Of a stretch of 64,000 bases of DNA, positions 7,809 to 17,087 are shown one piece after another. Made by a program: the position numbers and the translations under genes. The DNA is from an uncultured Dysgonomonas sp. (lineage in GTDB: Bacteria > Bacteroidota > Bacteroidia > Bacteroidales > Dysgonomonadaceae), in the NCBI RefSeq assembly GCF_900079725.1, contig NZ_LT599032.1, positions 4,584,054-4,648,053 on the forward strand, written 5' to 3'. The notes below the pieces were generated by a model that was not told the origin of the DNA, did not search any database, and was given only the letters and a program-made list of their open reading frames with translations. The stretch's first letter is position 1. Every line of letters starts with the position of its first letter.

Positions 7809-8374
7809 TTCCCCACTATTTTTTATCTGTCTTTTATTCTTTATGTAAATCCCCTCTAAAGAGCGATTTAAGGGGCTGACAATATTTCAAAGAACTCTTC
7901 TTTGTTATGCTTGATGCGATAATCATTGTATAGATAAAATAAATAATAATATATGTGGATTAATGATTGAAATCCTTTGATCAAATTCTACCCTTATTTA
8001 TATAATTCATTAAAAGTTTCGATATATTGTTAAATATATTTCGAACTTTTTTTTATATAATACTGTATGCTTCATTAATAAATATTTTTTACGATCATAT
8101 GGGTTTGTATTTAATTTTAATGTTAAAAATGATCTTATATAATTAATTATTTTATTAAATGCTTTGTTTATAAAAAATATTTTATCATATTTGTCGTAGA
8201 AATGCATACTTAACGTAACTCCTTAATAAACCTGACGCTCTGATACTCGAATTATATATCTGATAATTAATGTATTATTGTCAAAATAGAAAATTGATTG
8301 TTTTATTTTATTATCATAATATAGCATATAAGCGGAATAAATTGTAATTGTAAGCAAATAATAACCAATACTAT

Positions 8375-9478
8375 ATGGAAACAAATAATCGCAGGGATTT
8401 CCTCAAAAAAGCGGCGATAGCCGGAGCTTCAGCTGTAGCAATACCAGCTGTGGCAGCCTGCGGGGGGAAAACCTCGGATAGCAACAAGACCTTGAAAACA
8501 GACGACTCTATTCAGAGTAGTCTGATAGTACCAAAAGCAAACGGACTTCACATTTCGGGTACGTTTCTGGATGAAATATCACATGATATACCACATCAGA
8601 ACTGGGGCGAAAAAGAATGGGATCTCGATTTTCGTCATATGAAGAATATTGGTATCGATACAGTCATAATGATCCGTTCCGGATACCGTAAGTTTATTAC
8701 ATATCCATCCCAATATTTATTGAAAAAAGGCTGTTACATGCCTTCGGTCGATTTGGTTGATATGTACTTGCGCCTTGCACAGAAATATAATATGAAGTTT
8801 TATTTCGGGCTTTATGATTCCGGTGAATATTGGGATACGGGTGATCTGTCTTCCGAAATAGAGCATAATAAATATGTAATAGACGAAGTCTGGAAAAAAT
8901 ACGGAGAAAAATATAAAAGTTTCGGCGGATGGTATATCAGTGGAGAAATCAGCCGCAAAACCAAAGGGGCTATAAACGCTTTTTATTCCATGGGGAAACA
9001 ATGTAAAGACGTATCGAACGGGCTACCTACGTTTATATCACCCTGGATCGATGGTAAAAAAGCTGTAATGGCGGCATCGAGCCTGTTGTCGAAAACTGAA
9101 TCGGTTTCTGTTCAGGAGCACGAAAAAGAATGGGGCGAAATATTTGATGGTATAAAAGGAGCAGTAGATGCATGTGCCTTTCAGGATGGGCACATAGATT
9201 ATGACGAACTGGATGCTTTCTTCGAAGTGAATAAAAAACTTGCAGATAAATACGGCCTTCAATGCTGGACAAATGCCGAGACTTTCGACCGTGATATGCC
9301 TATAAAATTTTTACCTATCAAGTTTGATAAACTGCGGATGAAGCTCGAAGCTGCTAAACGGGCGGGATACGATAAGGCTATAACATTTGAGTTCTCACAC
9401 TTTATGAGCCCTCAGTCGGCCTATTTGCAAGCAGGGCATTTGTACGACAGATATAAAGAATATTTCGAAATAAAATAA
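8375..9478 (+). CDS. DUF4434-like glycoside-hydrolase-type lipoprotein (copy 1)
   Basis: 367 aa, first gene of PUL1. The N-terminus has a twin arginine and lipobox (NRRDFLKKAAIAG, then VAAC with Cys29), so it is an exported lipoprotein using Tat or Sec. The body looks like the DUF4434 family of TIM-barrel proteins related to glycoside hydrolases: LDFRHMKNIGIDTVIMIRSG (beta-1/alpha-1), NMKFYFGLYDSGEYWD, FGGWYISGEISR with a carboxylate at a barrel strand end, and SVQEHEKEWGE. No member activity is known to me. A related protein (353 aa) is encoded at 22886. It is 10 bp upstream of the sugar porter gene and probably cotranscribed with it. Family assignment is by recall of sequence pattern; catalytic function is an inference. 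Confidence 0.75.
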   Translation: METNNRRDFLKKAAIAGASAVAIPAVAACGGKTSDSNKTLKTDDSIQSSLIVPKANGLHISGTFLDEISHDIPHQNWGEKEWDLDFRHMKNIGIDTVIMIRSGYRKFITYPSQYLLKKGCYMPSVDLVDMYLRLAQKYNMKFYFGLYDSGEYWDTGDLSSEIEHNKYVIDEVWKKYGEKYKSFGGWYISGEISRKTKGAINAFYSMGKQCKDVSNGLPTFISPWIDGKKAVMAASSLLSKTESVSVQEHEKEWGEIFDGIKGAVDACAFQDGHIDYDELDAFFEVNKKLADKYGLQCWTNAETFDRDMPIKFLPIKFDKLRMKLEAAKRAGYDKAITFEFSHFMSPQSAYLQAGHLYDRYKEYFEIK

Positions 9479-9488
9479 AAGTACATAT

Positions 9489-10889
9489 ATGAATTCTTCT
9501 ATAAATATAAGATATATAAGCTTTTTGTCTGTTGTTGCAGCTTTAGGTGGATTTCTTTTCGGATATGATACCGCTGTGATTTCGGGGACTATAGCACAGG
9601 TTTCCGCTCAATTCTCTCTCGATGCCTTGTCTCAGGGATGGTATGTGGGATGTGCCCTTGTAGGTTCCATATTCGGCGTTATGTGTGCCGGAGTGCTTAG
9701 CGATAATTTTGGACGGAAAAAGACATTACTGGTAGCAGCCATACTCTTTTCTATATCTGCTGTCGGTTGTGCCATATCCTCTGATTTCAATCACTTGGTG
9801 ATGGCACGCGTTGTCGGAGGTATTGGAATCGGTGTTGTGTCTATAATATCGCCGCTTTATATTTCAGAGATATCAGTTGCCGAATACCGTGGACGTTTGG
9901 TTTCTCTTTATCAACTTGCTGTTACGGTAGGTTTCTTGGGGGCTTACCTTGTAAATTATGCTTTGTTGAATTATTCTATAAACGGCGCGGAACAATTATC
10001 GAATCCTACATTATATCATATTTTCCATAGCGAGGTATGGCGAAGTATGCTGGGAATGGCGGTAATACCGGCCTTGCTGTTCTTTGTTGTTATATTCTTC
10101 ATCCCCGAAAGCCCCAGATGGCTGATATTGAAGAATCGTGATGTAAGAGCCGAATCTATTCTGAAACATATATATGGTTCGGTAGAGTCTGCTGCATATG
10201 AGATGAACGAAACTAAAAAAGTAATAGGAAGTGAAACCAAGTCAAACTGGCGCATCCTGCTAAAACCGGGTATAACGAAAGCCGTTATTATCGGTGTGGC
10301 GATAGCTATGCTGGGACAGTTTATGGGGGTGAATGCCGTGCTTTATTACGGACCTTCCATTTTCGAAAGCAGTGGCCTGTCGGGCGACGACTCACTTTTC
10401 TATCAGGTGATTGTGGGCTTGGTAAATATGCTGACCACCATTCTGGCAATCTTTATTATCGATAAGATAGGACGAAAGAAACTTGTATACTATGGCGTTT
10501 CGGGTATGATAGTTTCACTCCTTCTCATTGCATTCTATTTTGTAAAAGGAAATGATTTAGGTATACCTAATGTGTTGTTACTCATATTCTTTCTTGCCTA
10601 CATCTTTTTCTGCGCGGTATCTATCTGTGCTGTTATCTGGGTTTTGTTGTCGGAAATGTATCCGATCAAGGTGCGTGGGTTGGCTATGTCTATTGCCGGA
10701 TTCTCACTTTGGATAGGAACATACCTGATCGGACAGCTTACCCCGTGGTTGTTACAGAACCTGCGGCCCGAAGGCACATTTATTCTCTTTGCGGTTATGT
10801 GTGTGCCATACATGCTGATTGTGTGGAAATTAGTTCCTGAAACAACAGGCAAATCGTTAGAAGAAATAGAAAAATTCTGGGAAACATAA
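9489..10889 (+). CDS. MFS sugar porter (XylE/GalP-like)
   Basis: Inner-membrane sugar:H+ symporter, 466 aa, with the twelve helices of the major facilitator superfamily. Family signatures are intact: GGFLFGYDTAVISGT in helix 1, LSDNFGRKKTLL between helices 2 and 3, PESPRWLI before the central loop, and IDKIGRKKLVYYGVSG in the second half. PETTGKSLEEIE is at the C-terminus. It sits between the DUF4434 gene (10 bp) and the GlcNAc 2-epimerase gene (32 bp), so its cargo is probably the monosaccharide made by the PUL1 enzymes, plausibly GlcNAc or ManNAc. Characterised family members carry xylose, galactose or glucose, so specificity is not shown by sequence. Confidence 0.92.
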   Translation: MNSSINIRYISFLSVVAALGGFLFGYDTAVISGTIAQVSAQFSLDALSQGWYVGCALVGSIFGVMCAGVLSDNFGRKKTLLVAAILFSISAVGCAISSDFNHLVMARVVGGIGIGVVSIISPLYISEISVAEYRGRLVSLYQLAVTVGFLGAYLVNYALLNYSINGAEQLSNPTLYHIFHSEVWRSMLGMAVIPALLFFVVIFFIPESPRWLILKNRDVRAESILKHIYGSVESAAYEMNETKKVIGSETKSNWRILLKPGITKAVIIGVAIAMLGQFMGVNAVLYYGPSIFESSGLSGDDSLFYQVIVGLVNMLTTILAIFIIDKIGRKKLVYYGVSGMIVSLLLIAFYFVKGNDLGIPNVLLLIFFLAYIFFCAVSICAVIWVLLSEMYPIKVRGLAMSIAGFSLWIGTYLIGQLTPWLLQNLRPEGTFILFAVMCVPYMLIVWKLVPETTGKSLEEIEKFWET

Positions 10890-10921
10890 ATCAGGAAAAT
10901 ACTATATAAAAATACAATCTT

Positions 10922-12136
10922 ATGGATTTTAAAAAATTAGAGAAGCAGTACAAATCGGAGCTGCTAGACAATGTATTGCCTTTTTGGCTCAAAAACTCTC
11001 AGGATAAAGAGTCTGGCGGATATTTTTCTTGCCTCGACAGGGATGGGACAGTATTCGATACTGATAAGTTTATATGGCTGCAAGGGCGCGAGGTATGGAT
11101 GTTTTCCATGATGTACAATAATGTGGAAAAACGTCAGGATTGGTTGGATTGTGCCGTTCAGGGCGGGGAGTTCCTCAAGAAGTACGGACACGATGGTAAT
11201 TACAACTGGTATTTCTCTCTCGACAGGGAGGGCAAACCCTTGATAGAGCCTTACAATATATTTTCATATACGTTTGCCACGATGGCGTTCGGGCAATTGA
11301 ACAAGGCTACAGGGAACGAGGAATATGCAGAAATAGCACGTAAGACTTTTGATATTATTTTATCTAAGGTTGATAATCCGAAAGGAAAGTGGAATAAGGC
11401 ATATCCGGGAACACGGAACCTGAAAAATTTCGCATTGCCGATGATTCTTTGCAATCTGGCTTTGGAGATAGAGCATCTGTTACCCGAAGAATTCTTGAAT
11501 AAAGTAATGGATGACTGCATTCATGAAGTGATGGAAGTATTTCTACGGCCCGAATTAGGAGGATTGATAGTAGAGAACGTGACTGTGAACGGTGAATTGT
11601 CAGATACCTTCGACGGCCGCTTGATGAATCCCGGACATGCTATAGAAGCTATGTGGTTTATTATGGATCTCGGACATCGTCTCAACAGGCCCGAATTGAT
11701 AAGCAAGGCTGTAGAAACAACTTTAAAAATGATTGATTACGGCTGGGACAAGGAATACGGAGGTATTTTCTACTATATGGATCGTCTGGGACGCCCGCCG
11801 CAACAATTGGAATGGGACCAGAAATTGTGGTGGGTGCATATCGAGACTCTGATCTCGTTGCTGAAAGGATACAATCTTACCGGTTCGCAGGAGTGTTTGA
11901 AATGGTTCGAGAAGATACATGACTATACTTGGTCGCACTTCAAAGATCAGAAATACCCTGAATGGTATGGTTATCTGAATAGGAGAGGAGAGGTATTACT
12001 AACTCTAAAAGGAGGGAAATGGAAAGGATGTTTCCATGTGCCACGCGGATTATATCAGTGTTGGAAGGTATTGGAGGATATAAACAGTAAAGATCCGGTT
12101 ATTGTACCCGGCACTAAATCCGAAATGAAGCTTTAG
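10922..12136 (+). CDS. N-acylglucosamine 2-epimerase (AGE/RENBP-type)
   Basis: Cytoplasmic enzyme interconverting GlcNAc and ManNAc, 404 aa with the (alpha/alpha)6-barrel layout. It is strikingly close to mammalian RENBP: SGGYFSCLDRDGTVFD and IWLQGREVWMFSMMYN near the N-terminus, NPGHAIEAMWFI at about 240 (catalytic His region), QLEWDQKLWWVHIETL at about 300, and LKGGKWKGCFHVPRG near 365 with the conserved Cys-Phe-His. Bacteroides fragilis NanE is, from memory, this same type and lets sialic-acid-derived ManNAc enter as GlcNAc. Here it follows a sugar porter and precedes SusC/SusD, GH20 and an O-acetylesterase. Cellobiose or mannobiose epimerases are related but lack the KGCFHVPR match. Confidence 0.88.
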   Translation: MDFKKLEKQYKSELLDNVLPFWLKNSQDKESGGYFSCLDRDGTVFDTDKFIWLQGREVWMFSMMYNNVEKRQDWLDCAVQGGEFLKKYGHDGNYNWYFSLDREGKPLIEPYNIFSYTFATMAFGQLNKATGNEEYAEIARKTFDIILSKVDNPKGKWNKAYPGTRNLKNFALPMILCNLALEIEHLLPEEFLNKVMDDCIHEVMEVFLRPELGGLIVENVTVNGELSDTFDGRLMNPGHAIEAMWFIMDLGHRLNRPELISKAVETTLKMIDYGWDKEYGGIFYYMDRLGRPPQQLEWDQKLWWVHIETLISLLKGYNLTGSQECLKWFEKIHDYTWSHFKDQKYPEWYGYLNRRGEVLLTLKGGKWKGCFHVPRGLYQCWKVLEDINSKDPVIVPGTKSEMKL

Positions 12137-12234
12137 TGGCCGGTAAATTAAGATTCTTACGATTTATGTTGTACAAAGAACTTAAATAAATTGAATATAC
12201 ATTCATTGATTAAATTAACTCAAAAAAGTTTGCT

Positions 12235-15200
12235 ATGAAAAAACCAACTGCTCAAAAGAGTATGAGACTGCTATTCTCATTATTACTCTCATTAATTTTT
12301 ATGAGTATGCAGGCGCAGGTGACTGTCACAGGGTTTGTACGTGACGCAAAAAACGAGCCTTTGATAGGGACTACGGTTGCGGTAAAAGGTACGACAAATG
12401 CGACAATTACCGATGTGGATGGAAAGTACCAGATCCGGGTGCCTGATACCAATGTGATATTGGAATTCTCTTATGTAGGGTATATTACCCAGACACAAAA
12501 TCTGAACGGACGCACTACACTCGATGTGGTGATGCAGGAAGACTCTAAGTTGATAGACGAGGTGATAGTAGTCGGTTACGGCGTACAGAAGAAAACCTCT
12601 CTTACCAGTGCGGTTTCGGCTATTAAAGGTGATGATTTGTTGAAAGCCCCGTCTACTAATATATCCAGTTTGCTGGGAGGACGTCTGCCGGGTGTTTCAT
12701 CTGTTCAGACATCAGGTGAACCGGGACTCGATCAGGCTTCATTAACTATTCGTGGTGCCAGATATGGTGCAGTCTATATCGTAGACGGTATGCCCCGTTC
12801 TATTAACGAGATAGACCCGAACGACATAGAGAGTGTATCTGTACTTAAAGATGCGGCAGCCGCTTCTGTATATGGACTACAGGCCTCAGGAGGTGTAATC
12901 ATCGTTACCACTAAAAAAGGAAAAGAAGGTAAATCGAAGATTACTTACAATGGTTCCGTAGGGGTGTCTATGAACGCTAACTTCCCTAAATTCATGAATG
13001 GTCCACAGTTTGCCCATTACTACAATATGGCCGACATGATGGATAAACTTGCCAGCGGTACCATCACAGACCGTAGCCAGTATGTGCCTATATTCACTCA
13101 GGACGATATTGCAAAGATGACCAATGGCGACCCTACCGATGGATGGGATAATGTAGACTATATTGATAAAGTATTCGGTACAGGAACTAATCAGAAACAT
13201 AACGTAACTGTGCAGGGAGGAAATGAGAGTGCCCGTTATCTGGCATCTATAGGTTATCTAGGTCAAAATGGTAATATAGATGAATTTACATACCGCCGTT
13301 ACAATCTTCGTACGAATATTGATGCCGATATAGCAAAACATTTCAAAGTAAGCCTTGGTTTGGCTGGTAATATCGGACGCCGTCAGACACCGGGTTTTGC
13401 TTCAGGTGGTACAGATTCAGACTCTTACCTAGGAGAACAAGGCTGGTTGTCTATTTCGCGTCAGGCTATAGCTATGCACCCTTATCTGCCTGAAAAGTAT
13501 GAAGGATTATATACAGCTACTCCAGCACGTAATACGAGCTTGCCGCAAAGCCCTCTGGCTGCTATATATGAATCGGGATATAAGAAAACGAGGAGTACCG
13601 ATTTACAGACAAACCTGTCTATTCAGTTCGATGCGCCATGGGTTAAAGGTTTAAGTGCAAAACTTACAGGAGCCTACGACTATAGTACATCACATAACAA
13701 AAATTTGAGTACACCATATACATTAAATGCGATCAAACTCCCCGATTCCAGTGGAAAACTGGGATATAAGGAAGTGCAAGACCCGCGTTCGGTGAATTAT
13801 CTCAGACTGGGTGAAGGCCAGTATACTTCCGAACAGATGGTGGGACAGGCTAGCGTTAGTTATGTAAATTCGTTTGATAAACACAATCTTGACTTCATGG
13901 TATTGGCAGAAATCAGGGATAATAAAAGTAACTCCCTTTCTGCATATGCAAAGAATCTGAGCTTTGCTGAATTACCGGAACTGGGATTGGGTGTAGCAGA
14001 TGACACTCCTATCGGTGGATATAGTAATGCTTCCCGCACTATGGGCTATGTATTCCGTATGAAATATGATTATGCGAGCAAATATCTGGCTGAGTTTACG
14101 GGGCGTTACGACGGTTCATACAAATTTGCAGGAAATGTAAGTGGAAAACGATGGGGGTTTTTCCCATCAGGATCAGTGGCCTGGCGTATGTCTGAAGAAA
14201 GTTTCATGTCGGACCTATCCTTCCTCGATGACCTGAAGATTCGTGCATCTGTCGGTCTTCTGGGTAATGATGCCGGTTCTAACCCATATGCTTTTCTCAG
14301 CACGTATGCTTATGCGAGCAAACTGGCACTGAATGGATCATTGGCTGACGCTTTATATACCAGTGTATTTGCAAATCCGAATCTGACATGGGAGAAAACG
14401 TTGTCATATAATGTCGGTTATGATTTCACCATGTGGGGTGGATTACTAAGTATGGAATTTGATATGTTTTATAATTATACTTATGATATTCTTGCACAAA
14501 GAACGACAGGCTACCCGCCTTCAATGGGAGGTTACTATCCTGCTTTTGAAAACTACAATAAGATAGAATCTAAAGGCTTGGAATTCTTACTTAAACACCA
14601 GAATAAATTCACTGTAGCCGGAAAACCGTTTACATATACCGTGGCGGGTAATATGACATATGCTAAAAGCCGTTATCTACGATATCCTGACGATGTGAAT
14701 ATTCCTGAAATACAGAAGGTGACCGGATCGAATGTGTATGCTACTTATGGATGGACTGCAGAAGGTTTGTTCCGTTCGGAAGAAGAAATTGACAACTCAG
14801 CATGGTATGGCAGTCGCCCGAATGTAGGAGATATAAAATACAAGGATGTGAATGGTGACGGTAAGATTGATAATCAGGACCGTGGTCGTATTGGGCGTAG
14901 CAATCGTCCGGAACTAATGTTCGGCCTTAATCTGGGAGCAGAGTGGAACGGTTTCGATTTCAATGCCCAGTTTACGGGTGGTGCGTTGTTCGATGTATCA
15001 CTTACGGGTACTTACTACAACGGCTATGATGATAATACAATATGGACACAGACATTCAAAGAAGGCGCAAACTCTCCGCTTTTCCTTGTAGAGAATGCGT
15101 ACAGTGTGGATAATCCTAATGGTACATTCCCTCGTATAACGCTTGCTTCACCAGGTCATGGAGGGGACAATGGGCTAGCATCTACGTTTTGGTTCCGCGA

Positions 15201-15423
15201 TGGAAAATACATCCGCTTAAAATCAGCACAATTCGGATATACCATTCCTCGTAAAATTTTGGCTAAAGTCGGAATTGAGAATCTGAGGCTTTTTGTAGAA
15301 GGTTCTAATATATTCACCATTTCAGGACTTCCTGATGGTATCGACCCGGAATCACCGGGCGTGAATAACGGATACTATCCTCAGCAGAAAACCTTTATGG
15401 GTGGTATTACGCTTACATTCTAA
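12235..15423 (+). CDS. SusC/RagA-type TonB-dependent receptor (PUL1)
   Basis: Outer-membrane oligosaccharide importer, 1062 aa. A signal peptide (to about residue 27, FMSMQAQ) is followed by a CarboxypepD_reg-like domain (about 28-110, GTTVAVKGTTNATITDVDGK). Next are a TonB box (DEVIVVGYGVQKK), a plug (LLGGRLPGVSSVQTSGEPG, IYVDGMP-like IVDGMPRS), and a beta-barrel ending in the aromatic-terminated strand GGITLTF. It has no STN domain, so it does not signal through a FecR/sigma pair, unlike the receptor at the left edge. The gene is 98 bp after the epimerase gene, the widest gap in the first part of the operon, so a secondary promoter could lie there. SusD follows after 18 bp. Confidence 0.97.
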   Translation: MKKPTAQKSMRLLFSLLLSLIFMSMQAQVTVTGFVRDAKNEPLIGTTVAVKGTTNATITDVDGKYQIRVPDTNVILEFSYVGYITQTQNLNGRTTLDVVMQEDSKLIDEVIVVGYGVQKKTSLTSAVSAIKGDDLLKAPSTNISSLLGGRLPGVSSVQTSGEPGLDQASLTIRGARYGAVYIVDGMPRSINEIDPNDIESVSVLKDAAAASVYGLQASGGVIIVTTKKGKEGKSKITYNGSVGVSMNANFPKFMNGPQFAHYYNMADMMDKLASGTITDRSQYVPIFTQDDIAKMTNGDPTDGWDNVDYIDKVFGTGTNQKHNVTVQGGNESARYLASIGYLGQNGNIDEFTYRRYNLRTNIDADIAKHFKVSLGLAGNIGRRQTPGFASGGTDSDSYLGEQGWLSISRQAIAMHPYLPEKYEGLYTATPARNTSLPQSPLAAIYESGYKKTRSTDLQTNLSIQFDAPWVKGLSAKLTGAYDYSTSHNKNLSTPYTLNAIKLPDSSGKLGYKEVQDPRSVNYLRLGEGQYTSEQMVGQASVSYVNSFDKHNLDFMVLAEIRDNKSNSLSAYAKNLSFAELPELGLGVADDTPIGGYSNASRTMGYVFRMKYDYASKYLAEFTGRYDGSYKFAGNVSGKRWGFFPSGSVAWRMSEESFMSDLSFLDDLKIRASVGLLGNDAGSNPYAFLSTYAYASKLALNGSLADALYTSVFANPNLTWEKTLSYNVGYDFTMWGGLLSMEFDMFYNYTYDILAQRTTGYPPSMGGYYPAFENYNKIESKGLEFLLKHQNKFTVAGKPFTYTVAGNMTYAKSRYLRYPDDVNIPEIQKVTGSNVYATYGWTAEGLFRSEEEIDNSAWYGSRPNVGDIKYKDVNGDGKIDNQDRGRIGRSNRPELMFGLNLGAEWNGFDFNAQFTGGALFDVSLTGTYYNGYDDNTIWTQTFKEGANSPLFLVENAYSVDNPNGTFPRITLASPGHGGDNGLASTFWFRDGKYIRLKSAQFGYTIPRKILAKVGIENLRLFVEGSNIFTISGLPDGIDPESPGVNNGYYPQQKTFMGGITLTF

Positions 15424-15441
15424 CTATAAAAGATTAAATAT

Positions 15442-17073
15442 ATGAAAACCAAAATATTAAGTTCATTATTATTGGGAGTCCTGCTTGGTCTTACCGCCTG
15501 TAGCGACTATCTGGATATGACCCCGACCGATAAGATTTCGGATAAACTGACATGGAGTAAGGTTGAATATGCAGAACTGGCAGTAAACAATTTTTACCAT
15601 GATATCAATTACTATGGTAATTTCAGTAGTGGACAGTGCAATGCTGGTATTACCGAGGGGCTTACGGATATATTTAAGTATGGAGCAATGACATTCAATG
15701 CCCATATGTATATTCCAAACGAAATAGCCTATGGAGGAAGTGTACTTACAACGACTTATGTTGCATATTATCTGGGAAACTGGGGCACGGCTTATGAAAA
15801 AGTACGCCGTATAAATGAAGGAATGTTCAATCTCAAAAAGTTTGGTACTATAGGAGAAGACGATTCCAGAAGACTGGAAGCCGAGATGCGTTTCTTCAGG
15901 GCACAAGCTTACTTCGATTTGGTAAAGCGTTACAAGCAAGTTATTATCTACGATGAAGATCTTTCAAAAATACAGAAAGATACCCCGGTTAGCACAGAAG
16001 CTCAAGGATGGGATTTTGTTCAGGCAGATCTTGAATTTGCAGGCCAATATCTCCCCGTAAGTAATGTTTCTAACGGACGTGTAACAAGTGGAGCGGCTTA
16101 TGCTTTACTTTCCCGTGCAATGCTATATGCCGAAAGATGGCAGGCAGCAAAAGATGCGGCAGCAAAAGTTACCGGTTACGAATTGGAAACAAACTTTGCC
16201 GACGCCTTTAAGAATAACAGTAAAGAAGCCATATTGCAGTATTCATACGATAAGAGCGGTGTAACTCACAGCTTCGACAATCTGTTTGCCCCGGCGGGTG
16301 ACGCTGGCAATAATATGACCGGAGGATATGGTACACCGACACAGGAAATGGTAGAATCATTCGAATTGAAAACCGGAGGATTTCCCGATTGGTCGAAATG
16401 GCATACAGCGGACGGTATAAGCGAGGAACCTCCTTATGAGGATCTTGAACCCCGTTTCCAGGCTACAGTCTTGTATAATGGCGCTGAATGGAAAGGACGT
16501 AAAGTAGAACCTTTTGTTGGCGGTATAGATGGTTGGTGTAACTGGAAAGATGATCCAGTACCCAATGGACGTACTACTACAGGTTATTACCTGCGTAAAC
16601 TTGTAGATGAAAATCATGATTTCACTGTTCTTAGTTCCAGTACACAACCTTGGATTGCTATCCGTTATGCTGAAGTATTACTAAATAAGGCAGAGGCATG
16701 TTATCGTTTGAATGATAGCGAGGGGGCGAATAATGCTATCCGTGCTATCCGTACACGTGCAGGGCTACCTTACGTAAATAAAAGTGGTACCGACCTGATG
16801 GCTGCAATCCGTCAGGAGCGTAAAGTGGAACTGGCTTACGAAGGTCTTTACTATTGGGATATGAGACGTTGGAAACTGGCTGAGTCTGCATTTACAGGAA
16901 GTAGAGTGCATGGTTTGAAGATCGAAAAAAATGCAAACGAAACTTTTAAATATACCTATGTAGACTGTGATAAGCAAAACCGAAACTTCCCTGCTAAGAT
17001 GTATCAGATCCCTTTACCGGTGAACGAACTGAACAATAATAGCGCAATACAACAATATGCAGAGTGGAGATAA
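15442..17073 (+). CDS. SusD/RagB-type glycan-binding lipoprotein (PUL1)
   Basis: Surface lipoprotein, 543 aa, that caps the SusC barrel and captures the oligosaccharide. The signal peptide ends in the lipobox LTACSDYLDMTP. The N-terminal SusD-like region and the RagB/SusD C-terminal region are recognisable: RRLEAEMRFFRAQAYFDLVKRY (TPR-like helices), YAEVLLNKAEACYRLND, AIRTRAGLPYVN, and AIRQERKVELAYEGLYYWDMRRWK. It lies 18 bp after susC and 14 bp before the DUF5018-like gene, as expected for a susC-susD-surface-protein transcript. Confidence 0.97.
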   Translation: MKTKILSSLLLGVLLGLTACSDYLDMTPTDKISDKLTWSKVEYAELAVNNFYHDINYYGNFSSGQCNAGITEGLTDIFKYGAMTFNAHMYIPNEIAYGGSVLTTTYVAYYLGNWGTAYEKVRRINEGMFNLKKFGTIGEDDSRRLEAEMRFFRAQAYFDLVKRYKQVIIYDEDLSKIQKDTPVSTEAQGWDFVQADLEFAGQYLPVSNVSNGRVTSGAAYALLSRAMLYAERWQAAKDAAAKVTGYELETNFADAFKNNSKEAILQYSYDKSGVTHSFDNLFAPAGDAGNNMTGGYGTPTQEMVESFELKTGGFPDWSKWHTADGISEEPPYEDLEPRFQATVLYNGAEWKGRKVEPFVGGIDGWCNWKDDPVPNGRTTTGYYLRKLVDENHDFTVLSSSTQPWIAIRYAEVLLNKAEACYRLNDSEGANNAIRAIRTRAGLPYVNKSGTDLMAAIRQERKVELAYEGLYYWDMRRWKLAESAFTGSRVHGLKIEKNANETFKYTYVDCDKQNRNFPAKMYQIPLPVNELNNNSAIQQYAEWR

Positions 17074-17087
17074 ATATTAAATAGAAG

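Larger units (their letters stand above)
7374..8374. other. AT-rich gap between ROK gene and PUL1
   Basis: About 1 kb without a convincing gene. It holds a short tandem repeat (7606-7633), a dispersed repeat rich in GTAACAAAAGTAAC motifs (7561-7580 and 7671-7808), and, further right, very AT-rich DNA. The latter contains an imperfect 28-bp palindrome at 8018-8045 (TTCGA...TCGAA outer arms). The PUL1 promoter must lie here, but no good TTTG/TAnnTTTG pair was found directly in front of 8375. Confidence 0.6.

Noticed and set aside
8018-8045. Imperfect 28-bp palindrome as the PUL1 operator
   Set aside because: Arms differ from the ROK leader palindrome and it is 330 bp upstream of the first gene in very AT-rich DNA, so symmetry by chance is likely.
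8010-8207. 65-codon minus-strand open frame in the PUL1 upstream gap
   Set aside because: Very AT-rich low-complexity region; the translation is mostly Lys, Asn, Ile, Tyr and Phe; no start-site or family support.
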